Below are positions 1 to 8,904 of a stretch of DNA of 64,000 nt, in pieces (within the stretch, counting starts at the first letter, position 1; each line of letters opens with the position of its first letter). The notes under the pieces are model-generated. The model was not told the origin of the DNA and searched no databases. It saw nothing but the letters and a program-made list of their open reading frames with translations. Where the stretch lies: contig JAAEAF010000112.1 of NCBI GenBank assembly GCA_011037195.1, forward strand, positions 124,001 through 188,000, given 5' to 3'. A program made the translations under genes and the position numbers. The stretch comes from Triatoma infestans (taxonomy: Eukaryota; Arthropoda; Insecta; Hemiptera; Reduviidae).

Positions 1-232
1 TATTATAGTTGATTATACAATTCTATCATCCAAACAAAATTAATTAGAAATAAATAGATGGCCGAAATTCCAAGTTTCAAGAAAATTAGTAAACCGGAAG
101 TGCGCTTTTACTGAACAGTTTTTTTCAGTTTTCGACGAATTTCATTAAAGTTGGTACACTAACTATAACATTTGTCAATTATAATTTTGAGAACTGGAGC
201 AAGAGAAAGTTGTGTGAGTGTTTCACACCAGG
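1..232 (+). repeat. X-family repeat, 3' end (truncated by window start)
   Basis: This is the right-hand end of the dispersed family called X here. It shows the CCGGAAGT box near 95, the module start 'cagttttcgacgaatttc' near 127, the end motif 'gagcaagagaaagt' near 197, and the terminal hairpin GTGTGA-loop-TCACAC at 214-230 followed by a T run. The same end recurs at 14.7, 33.8 and, reversed, 62.7 kb. The rest of the copy lies outside the window. The class of X is unknown. Confidence 0.75.
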
Positions 233-404
233 TTTTTTTTTGTATGTAGATCGTATATGAAGTTTTTAAGGAAGATGGTTGGAACCATTTTTTGAGAAAA
301 TCGTGAATAAGTGAATATCCTTCGTCTCAGATGTACGGTATTGGTTTGTAAACCGATATCAAGTTAAAGCTTTCTTGCGATTTTTTGTGTTTAAGTTATT
401 TTGT

Positions 405-518
405 TTGCACACACACATACACACACGCACACACACATACATCCACACACACACACACACACACAACACACACATACATACATATCCATACCCTCACTCG
501 CACATACACAAACACTCA
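405..518. repeat. (CA)n-rich microsatellite
   Basis: An interrupted CA/CACA tract. The apparent His/Thr reading frame across it is a product of the repeat and is not a gene. Confidence 0.9.
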
Positions 519-710
519 CAGATCTTACGCTAAAATTTTCATACTAGGGGATTTCAAAACATGTATTTCTATTGATACGCTAGCAATATTTCCTCTTGTT
601 ATAAGACAAACATAATCTTTTTATTCTCAGCTGATCAGCGTAATTTAAAATACAATTCTGTCATAAAATACTTCACAGAGAAAAACTATTAGGATAAATG
701 AACAGATGTC

Positions 711-713
711 TTT

Positions 714-753
<40 letters not shown>
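711..753. repeat. (TTTA)n microsatellite
   Basis: About ten uninterrupted TTTA units. Confidence 0.9.
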
Positions 754-781
754 AATACCCGTCAAAAATCAACGGGAGCGC

Positions 782-967
782 AATCGAGAGAAAATAATTT
801 AGAATATTAATATTAATCAAGTCTCGAAACAAGAATAATGTTTATATCTATTTTAACAAAATATTACATTAGTGAATCGAGAGAAAATAATTTAGAATAT
901 TAATATTAATCAAGTCTCGAAACAAGAATAATGTTTATATCTATTTTAACAAAATATTACATTAGTA
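782..967. repeat. 93-bp tandem duplication (two units)
   Basis: Unit 1 spans 782-874 and unit 2 spans 875-967. By eye they are identical except for the last base (g versus a). Such identity, amid strongly diverged repeats, indicates a recent local duplication. No coding potential is seen. Confidence 0.93.
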
Positions 968-2035
968 AACTTCACTTAATGAATAAAGTAATAAGAAACA
1001 GTTAAAATATAGAATTTAATAGACAAGATGTGAATTGTTGTCAAGCCATGGTTGATTTATCACAGTTAGATGTCTGAAAGCGGTTGTTGGTAATAATTAT
1101 CTAATTGTAGGCTTGAGTTTAAGTTAAATGGGTTCGGCAAGATGATAAAGACAAGTTAATTCAAGTGGTGTGCTAAGTTAACCAAACTGTAAGCTAACGG
1201 AGCTGTAAACGGTGGAAACAAAATGGCCCTCATAGCTACCACCTCTTGGTAAATTAGCTGACATAGTTTAGCTTTACGGCTTATTAAAATCTCGAACAAT
1301 ACTGTACAATAATTATTTATAAATGAGTTTTATGAAACTTTTGATAAATTTTTAATTAAACATTTGCGAAAATTAATGTTTAATAAATTCTTCATTCGTA
1401 TAACATTGAAGACAAACTACTTTTTTATGACTACTTATTTTATTTAGTTAAAAATATAAGTCTAACACCTCTTTATTTGTACCTGGAAAATTGAAATCTG
1501 GGTTGTTCTTGGGGATGTCACTAACATTATGTTCCCTTTTACAGACTTTAAGCTTGCCTCTAAAATTGCTTTTTCATACTTTGTACGAGTATAACACTTA
1601 TCAACAACATCCACTTACAAAGAAAATTCATGATATGGTAGTAAAACCCCATGAGAAAAAAACATGTGAATAGATCAACACTAATTTAATTTTTATTTTC
1701 CCTTCTTTTATAAAAAATTGCTGTATGTCTCCTCTATTTTAAAAATTTCATGCCTTAAATATTCAGCAAAGTTACTACATCATCCGGTACTTAAGTATGT
1801 GGATGAATTGGAACTAGACCTCAGGCTGCATGTATTAAAACAAAACCCAAAAAGTCAAGTTAGTTTTAATAAAATTTTAGTTTTTGGAGAGAGAAGAACC
1901 CAATCACCAATCCATCTACGTCGGATTCTGGCTTGACCGCATATTGCAGTCCATTGGTGAACATGAATGAAATAAACCTAAAATTCATAGATCTCCTTGG
2001 TAAACTAGACAATATCTGAGAATTATTGTGGCAAT
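968..2035. other. No recognisable feature
   Basis: AT-rich sequence with only short open frames (for example 1491-1673 and 1718-1936) that lack motif, family resemblance or splice context. I see nothing supportable here. Confidence 0.5.
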
Positions 2036-2039
2036 GGGT

Positions 2040-2374
2040 TTGAGAAGGAGAGAAATTGGGTTAGATAGGTTAATGAACTAGAAGTAAAGCTGAACACTGT
2101 ATAATGAAAAAGTAGCGCAAAGTGCCTGGACTTTACACTAAAATATATAAAATGGTAGTGAGAGGTAAAGAGAAAGGTTGATGACGCGTTGTGACTGCTG
2201 TATGAACTCTGCTACAAGACTGTCTCTGCTACAAGACTGTCTATAGACTCTCCCGTAGCTGTATTTAAACAATCTCTCCCTAAGTCTGGCCTAAGCTAGA
2301 GTGTGATTCTGTCAAATTTTATGACTCTCTCGCTGCTATAAACCCCTGTCTTCGGATCCTATTACAATTGTGTT
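2040..2374 (+). repeat. W-family repeat, copy 1
   Basis: One of six copies of a roughly 250-330 bp family. Landmarks: 'gaacactgtataatga' near 2090, a 'gactttacactaaaat' stretch, a TATA-like box after 'agctgtatttaa', then the end 'ttcggatcctattaca'. All copies end in TTACA. Other copies are at 5.1, 29.5, 41.6, 53.3 and 61.5 kb. The TATA-like box and CA end would fit a solo LTR, but no TG start is clear, so a short DNA element is equally possible. Confidence 0.7.
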
Positions 2375-3235
2375 GAGTAATTATTGCACAGATCAAAGGT
2401 CTTGAAATTTAAATAAAAAATGCCTATTCAATAATCTGTCATAAGATGAATGTGTAGCAGATTTTTGTGGCGTGGACAGAGAAAATGAGAGGATGAGAAA
2501 GAGTGCACTGATTGAATATATTAAATGAGTAAACAGAATACTGCAAGGACAACACTGTTGATTTTAAAAAAGTGTTGTAGCGTGGGAGAATGATAGACTG
2601 AACGGCAGAGTGAATGGTGATGATATGTGTGTTAGACTGAATACAGACTTCTTGAATTCCTTTTGGTTGAGAGTAGCTAGCAGTTATATACGATTTCTCA
2701 ATTTCTCCTACTTCTCCTTCCTATTTCCTACAGTGTTAGATAGGTGGATCTCTGTCTCTCCTATGGTTAGAATTTGAACCGTTTGTGGTAGGCAGATATG
2801 TCCTGCCTCACACAACGTATGGTGTGTTGTAGCTATGGGCGGTGCATTATGCTATTGCTGCAGGCTACACACATCATCGGCAATCCTTTATAAATAGGAA
2901 TTTCTTCTACTGTGTCACAATTTCTCCTTTAATGTCAATATCTTTAAGGAACCAATTAGTTAATTAGTAACTTGGTTTAAGATATTTTTGATTCCTAAGA
3001 CCTCTTAAATAAATTGGACGGATTACATGCATGTTTTATGTTCATTGCATATCTTTCGTTATTTAATAAAAACATCTGTCATGATAGATAGACCCATTAG
3101 TTAGCAAACTTGTTCCGTCGGTACTAATACTACTAGTTAAAGTTACTTTGTATAAAAAATGTAGCGTTATACCATCATTTTATGATTTTATTTTGTTTAT
3201 TTTTTAAGTTTCAATTTTTAATTTTTACTTTGTCA
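2375..3235. other. Unclassified spacer
   Basis: Contains a 'tgtagcgtg' stretch (about 2570) that also follows the W copy at 29.5 kb, so part of this may be an extension of W. No coding sequence is seen. Confidence 0.4.
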
Positions 3236-3239
3236 TAAA

Positions 3240-4284
3240 GGCGGGTAAGAATCATTGCTTACGTGTCAAAAAATGTTCTATATCGAGTTTCGAAAATACA
3301 CGTTTTGAAGGGCATTAAATCCGAAAAAAATACTGTTTAGAAACTGGTGTATGTCCGTTTGTCTGTTGTCTGTCTGTCTGATGTTTCTCTGTGATGTGGA
3401 CAGCGTTACTTAAAAAGCAAAAATCGTACAAAGTTCAAATTTGATATTTAGTTTAGGTGGGATCTAACAATGAGTTTTGATCAAAACCAATGAACAGGAG
3501 GTTGAATGGATTTGTCATTTTTCTCGAAAATAGCTCCAACGATTTTTTTTTTTTTTAACTTTGTACACACACACACTACATAAATGGATGGCTATGATAT
3601 TTATTCGAAATTTCAACCAGTAAAATTCTTTTAAGAGGAGTTTGGGGTAGGTTTGCGTTATGCTTTCCCCTAAATTACCATTTCATTATAATAGTCAATA
3701 ATGATAATAATTACCATTTTATTATCTATATAATATTATTAAAATTAAATACGATGTCAAACTTCCAAATGTGAAGAAAATACGTTGGCCGAAAGAACGG
3801 CTTTACTAAACAATTATTTCAGTTTTCTATCACTTTCTCCATTAAGGCATCAACGTGTTTCATAGAAGTTGAATTACTAAAGATTACTTACAGAGAGTAT
3901 CACTTCTATTTGAAACATTTTTCCGAGTAGATTCTTTTAAATGAGATTTTAGGGAGGAAGGGTGAGTTATGTTTTCATGTAGAGAGCCATTTCTATTTAT
4001 TATAGCACTCTCTGCGGTCCCACTATTTATACCGGTGGAGAATCTTCTAGAATCTTCTCAATTCTTCCAGAGAGAACTAGAGCGCGTCGCCAGCGCTTCC
4101 TAGCGGCCACTAAGAGAACTTGAGGATCCTACTTCCTCTCCTAGATGGCACCACTGGCTGCGTTACAATATATTAATTTGGAATTAAATAAGCTGTGAAA
4201 ATTACGAGTTTGAAGAAAATCAGTTAGTGGGAAGTTTTCTGGGATTTTCTCGATATGACACTAAAATATTTCATTAGACTTGTT
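3240..4284 (+). repeat. X-family repeat, diverged and interrupted
   Basis: Landmarks in X order: 'gagtttcgaaaatacacgtt', a tgtctgt-rich tract, 'caaagttcaaatttgatat', 'ctcgaaaatagctccaacga', then a second module with 'ctatttgaaacatttttcc' and the G-rich stretch. It is interrupted by an unrelated GC-richer piece of about 160 bp (4007-4165) and by the HP-2 insertion; a further X-like piece resumes at 5089. Confidence 0.65.
4007..4166. repeat. Unknown 160-bp insertion within X
   Basis: A GC-richer block ('gagcgcgtcgccagcgct', 'cctagcggccac') breaks the X consensus between 'atttctatttattata' and 'ttacaatatattaattt'. No terminal inverted repeat or second copy is seen in this window. Confidence 0.4.
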
Positions 4285-4351
4285 GAATATGTGGATGGAT
4301 CCGCAATGCTGGTTAACATTTGGTATTTTATCCGTCGTAGCTTGCATATTT

Positions 4352-4393
4352 CTTCCTGACCGGTTTCGGATTTTCATCCATCGTCAGAGCAAA
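4352..4393 (-). ncRNA. Hammerhead ribozyme-like motif (HP-2)
   Basis: Read on the minus strand: stem I 5' strand, CTGACGA, one unpaired T, stem II GGAT-GAAA-ATCC, GAAA, the palindrome ACCGGT shared with GAAA, then C and AGGAAG. All invariant hammerhead core positions are present. Stem I pairs with one mismatch. Stem II differs in sequence from the HP-1 copies (GGGC/GCCC) but keeps four base pairs, which is compensatory change. The unpaired base before stem II is unusual and may lower activity. Confidence 0.6.
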
Positions 4394-4662
4394 TTCACCT
4401 TCGTGTAGAGAGCTCACTTCAACGTAATATTTCTGTCATTTGTTACTCACACTTGTTGGTTGTATATAATTATGTGGGGAGGTTATAAGGTTATGTTACT
4501 ATGTGTATGTGATTAATGGCAAAATGGAATTATTGTAAGTTATGATTAGACATTAGAAAAATAGTGTATATTAAATTTGTTTTCTGTTTTGCAGAATACT
4601 CCATAACTAAATTTTTAATAGTGTTGGAAAGTAGGTTCAGTGTCTTATCAAGTTATTTTTAT

Positions 4663-4673
4663 TGGGGGGGGGG
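4663..4673. repeat. G homopolymer run
   Basis: A run of about ten G. Similar runs lie at 6227, 19267 and, as C, 47083 and 62930; several fall in or next to X-family sequence. Confidence 0.8.
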
Positions 4674-5125
4674 GATGTTATTTCAGGAGTATACTGTACT
4701 AATAGGAATAGATAAAAGTTTGAAGAAAGGCGATGCAAAGTTTATGGACAGTCAAAAGCTTGTACAAGTAATACATAAATGTGAAATACAAGCAGGGTTA
4801 ATAAGAAAATATGTAAGTAAATTGATATGTAAGAAGGTTGGCAGCAAACGGCAAATTGGAGAAGAGTTAAAATAAATATTAGAGGAAATCAAATGTATTC
4901 GTTTTTATTTAACATGCTTGTTTTTAAATGATATTAATTTATGTTTAAATTATAGTAAGAATATGTTTAGAGAGATAAGGTGACATTTGTTAAGAATAGT
5001 ACACTGTAGGAGAATTTTAAAATATCATGCAATCCGAAACCGGTCAGGAAGAAAATAAATATGCATGCTACGACGGATAAAAGACCAGATTTCATTAGAT
5101 TTGTTTACTAACTATCCATACAGAG

Positions 5126-5405
5126 ACGTGTAACAGGATCACTCTCTAGTTTAAGCCAGACCAGGGTGGGAGAAACTGTTTAAATACAGCTAGGGGGAGT
5201 CTACGGACAGTCTTGCAGGAGACTTCATACAGCGGTCCATAACGCGTCATCAACCTTTCTCTTTATCTCTCACTACCATTTCATATATTTTAGTGTAAAG
5301 TCCAGGCAGTTTGTGCTACTTTTCTATGTATACTGAGTTCAACTTTACTTCTAGTTTATTTATCTATCTAACCAAACTTCTCTCTTTCTCAAACCTATTA
5401 TAGAC
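5126..5405 (-). repeat. W-family repeat, copy 2 (inverted)
   Basis: The reverse complement of copy 1: starts 'gtgtaacaggatcac', then 'gtttaaatacagct', 'aacgcgtcatcaacctttct' and 'tagtgtaaagtccaggcag'. It stands 2.7 kb from copy 1 in opposite orientation and interrupts X-like sequence that continues from the HP-2 right flank. Confidence 0.7.
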
Positions 5406-5429
5406 CTATCACTTTTCTTTTACTTTTTT

Positions 5430-6060
5430 GAAAAATCACGCTTTCCTCAAAAGCGTAGTTTTATTTAAGGATGTTACATAGTGACTGCAAATTATATGTT
5501 TGTAAAAAATTTCCAGTTATAACTATGTAAATTACAGTAAGAGAGGAAGTCGGGTGCTTCACCGTATTTTTTTTTAAATATAATCATAAAGTAGAGCTAG
5601 TTTTGACCATATACATATATATTATATAACTGAATAATTTCTTAAACTTTTCTTACCATCCCAAAATATTGAGCAAAATTTTTTAATACACCAAATACTT
5701 CGATAAAAGTTATGTGAAAGCTCAATTTAAGTTCAATTGGATAAATTATTCACAACTCGAATGTTAAAGTTGTGTAGTCACAATCGCTATAATAATGTAT
5801 GTTTATTTAACTATAATTAATGGAGCTATTGTTGGGAAGCTCTTCGTCGGGTGACCGAGAGGGAAGTTGGGCTTACAATAACAAAGTCCTAACAAGGGAA
5901 AACTGGAAAATTATATACAACATTAGATTTATTTAATTAAAAGATTTAACAATATATTATTTAAAATTATAATTCCTAGTGAAAATGTGATTATTTTTCT
6001 ATAAAAATCTAAATGATTATTTCTTATAAAATATCTAAAATTTTATATATCAATTAATCA
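5430..6060. other. No recognisable feature
   Basis: AT-rich DNA with no convincing frame or shared repeat landmark. A short 'tcgtcgggtgaccgagaggg' stretch near 5848 is GC-richer but unassigned. Confidence 0.4.
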
Positions 6061-6061
6061 T

Positions 6062-6415
6062 AAAAAAAAATCTGGTGTGAAACACTCACACGACTTTCTC
6101 TAAATCCTATTAATACAATTATTTATATATAAAATGATAAATTTACCTTAAACATTAAATTTGATTCATTTGTCCTAAACATAAATGTAACGGTGGTGAG
6201 GGGAGAAACACTCTAAAATTACTTTGGGGGGGGGGATATGTGTGAAATAATAGAAATAAAAGTAGGTAATTTGCTTCTGATTGTGCAGCTGGCACAGCAC
6301 GTTTAAATAAAATCATTAGGGCCATTTTAGAGAAAATTCCAAAAACTAGAATACCAATCCTGCAAAGTCGTACTAATTTTTATTCAAATTTGGAATTCTA
6401 ATGCCTATATTAATA
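6062..6415 (-). repeat. X-related repeat (subfamily U)
   Basis: Begins with the X terminal hairpin in reverse (A run, 'tctggtgtgaaacactcaca') and 'gactttctct', but the body differs from X: 'gattcatttgtcctaaac', a G run, then 'gggccattttagagaaaat' and 'attcaaatttggaattc'. The same body is found at 17.3 and 44.9-45.7 kb. It shares ends with X and differs inside, as expected for non-autonomous relatives using one machinery. Confidence 0.6.
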
Positions 6416-6440
6416 TTATTATTTAAGTAGTAAACCCATA

Positions 6441-6745
6441 CATTTTAGTATATGTACCGCCGAAGCGAGAGAAGCGAGGAAGGGATTAACTCAGTAGTAG
6501 CACGCTGGACTAGCAATGAGGCGGCTCCGGGTTTGATAGTCCAGCTACTGCCCTTAGATTTTTTTTCTTCCTAAGAGCCTCTTACAACTCATTGTCCGGT
6601 GATGGACAGTGTTATCTGTAACGCAAGAACACTATCCGGAGGCCGGCAGTGTACTGAGAAGGCTCCAAACTTTGGGGTAGCTATTTGGGCCCAGAAAGGC
6701 TTTGGATAGGATAAAGCTTGGACCCTCCCCACAGGCAATACAAAA
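6441..6745 (+). mobile_element. SINE-A with LINE-type 3' tail
   Basis: Starts 'gtatatgtaccgccgaagc', exactly as the copy at 30.6 kb. It carries a tRNA-like promoter (box A near 6490, box B 'gggtttgatagtccagc' at 6530-6546), then the body 'tgtccggtgatggacagtg' and 'ggaggccggcagtg'. From about 6672 it continues with 'gggcccagaaaggctttgga', the 3' end also seen on the RNase H LINE at 15.9 and 43.3 kb. Tail sharing of this kind is how SINEs borrow LINE reverse transcriptase. It could also be a SINE abutting a LINE fragment. Confidence 0.7.
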
Positions 6746-6802
6746 AAACATACATTGTACTGAAGTGTTACTCCAGAGAAAATCTTGATGTCAGTTTTCA
6801 AT

Positions 6803-6945
6803 GATATCCTGCTTTATTTGTGGCCATTAACCGGATTCGAGCGTTTGTCTAAATCATCATGATGCCTTGGTAAAACAGTGTGACAACATAGACTTGCACA
6901 AACCGAAATCAGTTTATTGTGGAAAATATCTCTGATGGCTCAGCG
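6803..6945 (-). mobile_element. HP-1 insertion, decayed
   Basis: Left arm 6803-6900 shows 'gatatcctgcttt', 'tgtggccattaaccggat' and 'cagtgtgacaacatagactt'; a short inverted arm follows ('gtggaaaatatctctgatg', 6917-6935). The ribozyme core is damaged (the first C of CTGATGA is A, GAAA is GAAT). The copy lies between two roughly 100-bp direct copies of a LINE-type tail (6688-6800 and 6972-7072). Confidence 0.6.
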
Positions 6946-6969
6946 GACTCAACCAAAATAATTCAACTC

Positions 6970-7075
6970 ACCTTTGGATAGCATAGGGCTTAGTCCCTCC
7001 CGTCAGACAATAAAAATAAACATACACTGTGCTGAAGTGTTACTCCAGAGAAAATCTTAATGTTAGTGTTTCCTA
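6970..7075 (+). repeat. LINE-type 3' tail fragment
   Basis: 'ctttggatagcatagggctt' and 'gtccctcccgtcagacaata' match the tails at 6.69, 15.94 and 43.27 kb. The following 'gctgaagtgttactccagag' repeats the sequence at 6758-6777, so this is a direct duplicate of the preceding tail. Confidence 0.65.
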
Positions 7076-7334
7076 GAATCCCCCAAAAAATCAATTGACC
7101 GGAAAAATGTATCAAATATACTGTAGACAGTATGTTGATGTCAAATGAGTAGACTTCCAGTCGAAGGTTTTTAACCGAAACCTTCTGGTCAGTAGTGGTA
7201 CCTAAAACGGAATACCAAGTTTGACATATCTATACCTCAGAGGTCAACTATCGTAACTGCCAAATTTACGAAAATGAGTTTTTTAATCGACTTGGAAATA
7301 TTATCGTGGCAAAAGATCGTTAACTGTATCTTAA

Positions 7335-8285
7335 CGTATAAGGATGTTAGCCAATAAGAAAATATCGTATCGCTGTACGTAGCTCCCTGAGTGTGCCAGG
7401 AGCAATCAGGCGAAGTCTGAGCCGTCTTCCAATTGTGTCCCAAAGGTGTTCTAATTTAGGTCTGAACTTCCCGGTGGAGAAACCAAACGTCGAATCCCAA
7501 CATCCTGTAGGTACTCAAGGACAACTCGAGCAGTGTGACATCTGGCATCTGTCCTGTATAATTAGAAAATCATCACCGACTCTTTCAGAAATTGGCACAA
7601 CATATCGCTGAAGAACCTCTTCAAGGTACTTCCGGGCATTTAGCGTCCCATTTTCCACGATATGTAACTGTGTAGGTCCGTCAAAACTTATGCCTCCCCA
7701 AATCATAACACCGCCTCCACTAAAAGCCACTCTTGGAGAAATGTTAGCCTCTGCATATCTCTCACCTTGACGCCTCCAAACTCTCATCCTTCCATCTGGA
7801 AAATGTAGGGTGAATCTCGACTCATCTGTGAATAAAACACGTCTCCAGTCCTCTGTTGCCCAATTGACATGTTCTCGTGAATATTGCAATCTGGCGACTC
7901 TAAGTGCTCTTTGGGGAAAAGGGCCAGTAGCAGCTATCCTGGAAGCTAAGTTTGCTTCATTTAACCTTCTTCTGACTGTCCTACTTGAAATATGGACATT
8001 ACGGCCATCAGCGATCAAGTGACGTAATTGATTGCCAGTGACGAACCTGTACCTTCAGATGAATAAATCTCTCATCTGTCCGAGTTGTACTTCTGAGACG
8101 GCCCGTGGCAGGTCTTTGGGAGTATCTCCCAGTTTCCCTGTAGCGCATTAACATTCTTGAAACAGTGGATTGGTTCATTCCTAGTCTCTGAGCAATAATT
8201 GACTACGAGCCCTTCTTCATGCAATGTTACCACACGAACTGCTATTTCTTCAGAATTAATTTCCTTGACATTGGCCTTTAATGTT
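7335..8285 (-). pseudogene. Tc1-like transposase, broken
   Basis: DDE transposase of the Tc1/mariner superfamily, which cuts and pastes its own element through terminal repeats. Read on the minus strand: an N-terminal helix-turn-helix (IAQRLGMNQSTVSRML, then GRYSQRPATGRLRSTTRTDE), a second DNA-binding segment ending [10 protein letters not shown], and the catalytic core with FTDESRF (first Asp) and VMIWGGI. The second Asp region (LIIQD) is followed by a frameshift, and the third acidic residue appears in another frame (EHLWDTIGRRL). The longest open piece is 7515-8018. Frameshifts near 8040, 8230 and 7530 make it inactive. Terminal inverted repeats were not found. Confidence 0.9.
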
Positions 8286-8289
8286 TTAA

Positions 8290-8885
8290 AAAATTAAAAA
8301 ATATTAAAAAAAAAAAAACTGATAACAAAAATACTAAAGAAAACTTTGTAAGAGAGAGGAATTACTCAGAGGCAATGAAATGATGTACAGGGATGATTTG
8401 TGTTTACAAAGTATGGACGGATTATTCGTTATAAATACATAAACAAATTAGTTTTATCTTGTTCTCCATTGGTCAGAGTTTTTTAAAATGAATCCATAAA
8501 AAAACAAACGAAAAACAAATGTATTATCATGAAAGAAAACATCTGGAAATTTTATGCAATACTTTAGTCCAGCAGCTTAGTTGGCATCAACATTTTGATT
8601 TGACTTGATAATCTCTTGATTAAAATCGTTTTAATTAATAAATTCACGTGGATTTTTTATATATTTTTATATTTATACAGTGATATTTTTATTTGAAAGT
8701 TATTAGCTGTTTTTCATGGAAGCTCTTAATCGGTGCTGTATGTTGGTAGAAAAGGCTCTATCAATAAACATTGCAACAATAATTAATGTAAATATTCTGA
8801 ATAATGTAACTATTTCTACCTAATAATGTAACAAAAGCTATTGGTGTTTATGTGTTTTGTTCATGGACATTAAAATTTTATTTTA
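8290..8885. other. Spacer between Tc1 and the GQNRN gene
   Basis: AT-rich, with an A run near 8309. The pyrimidine-rich end 'ttgttttaaacaatag' just before 8905 could be a splice acceptor for the next gene, which suggests an upstream exon that I could not identify. Confidence 0.3.
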
Positions 8886-8904
8886 AATTTTGTTTTAAAC
8901 AATA

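Larger units (their letters stand above)
4285..5088 (-). mobile_element. HP-2: hammerhead-bearing Penelope-like insertion
   Basis: An 804-bp insertion bounded by a 17-bp duplication, 'atttcattagacttgtt' at 4268-4284 and the same with one change at 5089-5105. The ends are inverted copies of one another: 4320-4393 against about 5033-5085, sharing 'ccgaaaccggtcaggaag' and 'gctacgacggataaaa'. The left copy holds a full hammerhead-like core on the minus strand; the right copy starts within it. This matches HP-1, whose best copy has Penelope protein sequence. The interior has one plus-strand open frame (4564-4875) with no recognised domain, antisense to the presumed element strand, which I do not call. 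Confidence 0.65.

Noticed and set aside
385..615. His/Thr-rich open frame
   Set aside because: Produced by the CA microsatellite; similar frames occur at every CA/GT tract (32968-33156, 63482-63700).
4007..4166. W-family copy
   Set aside because: It ends in a similar ttacaa, but the internal landmarks of W are absent.
4564..4875. 103-codon open frame inside HP-2
   Set aside because: No recognised domain, crosses a G homopolymer, and runs antisense to the presumed element strand.
7393..8022. Plus-strand open frames over the Tc1 transposase
   Set aside because: Shadow frames; the minus strand carries the recognisable transposase motifs.
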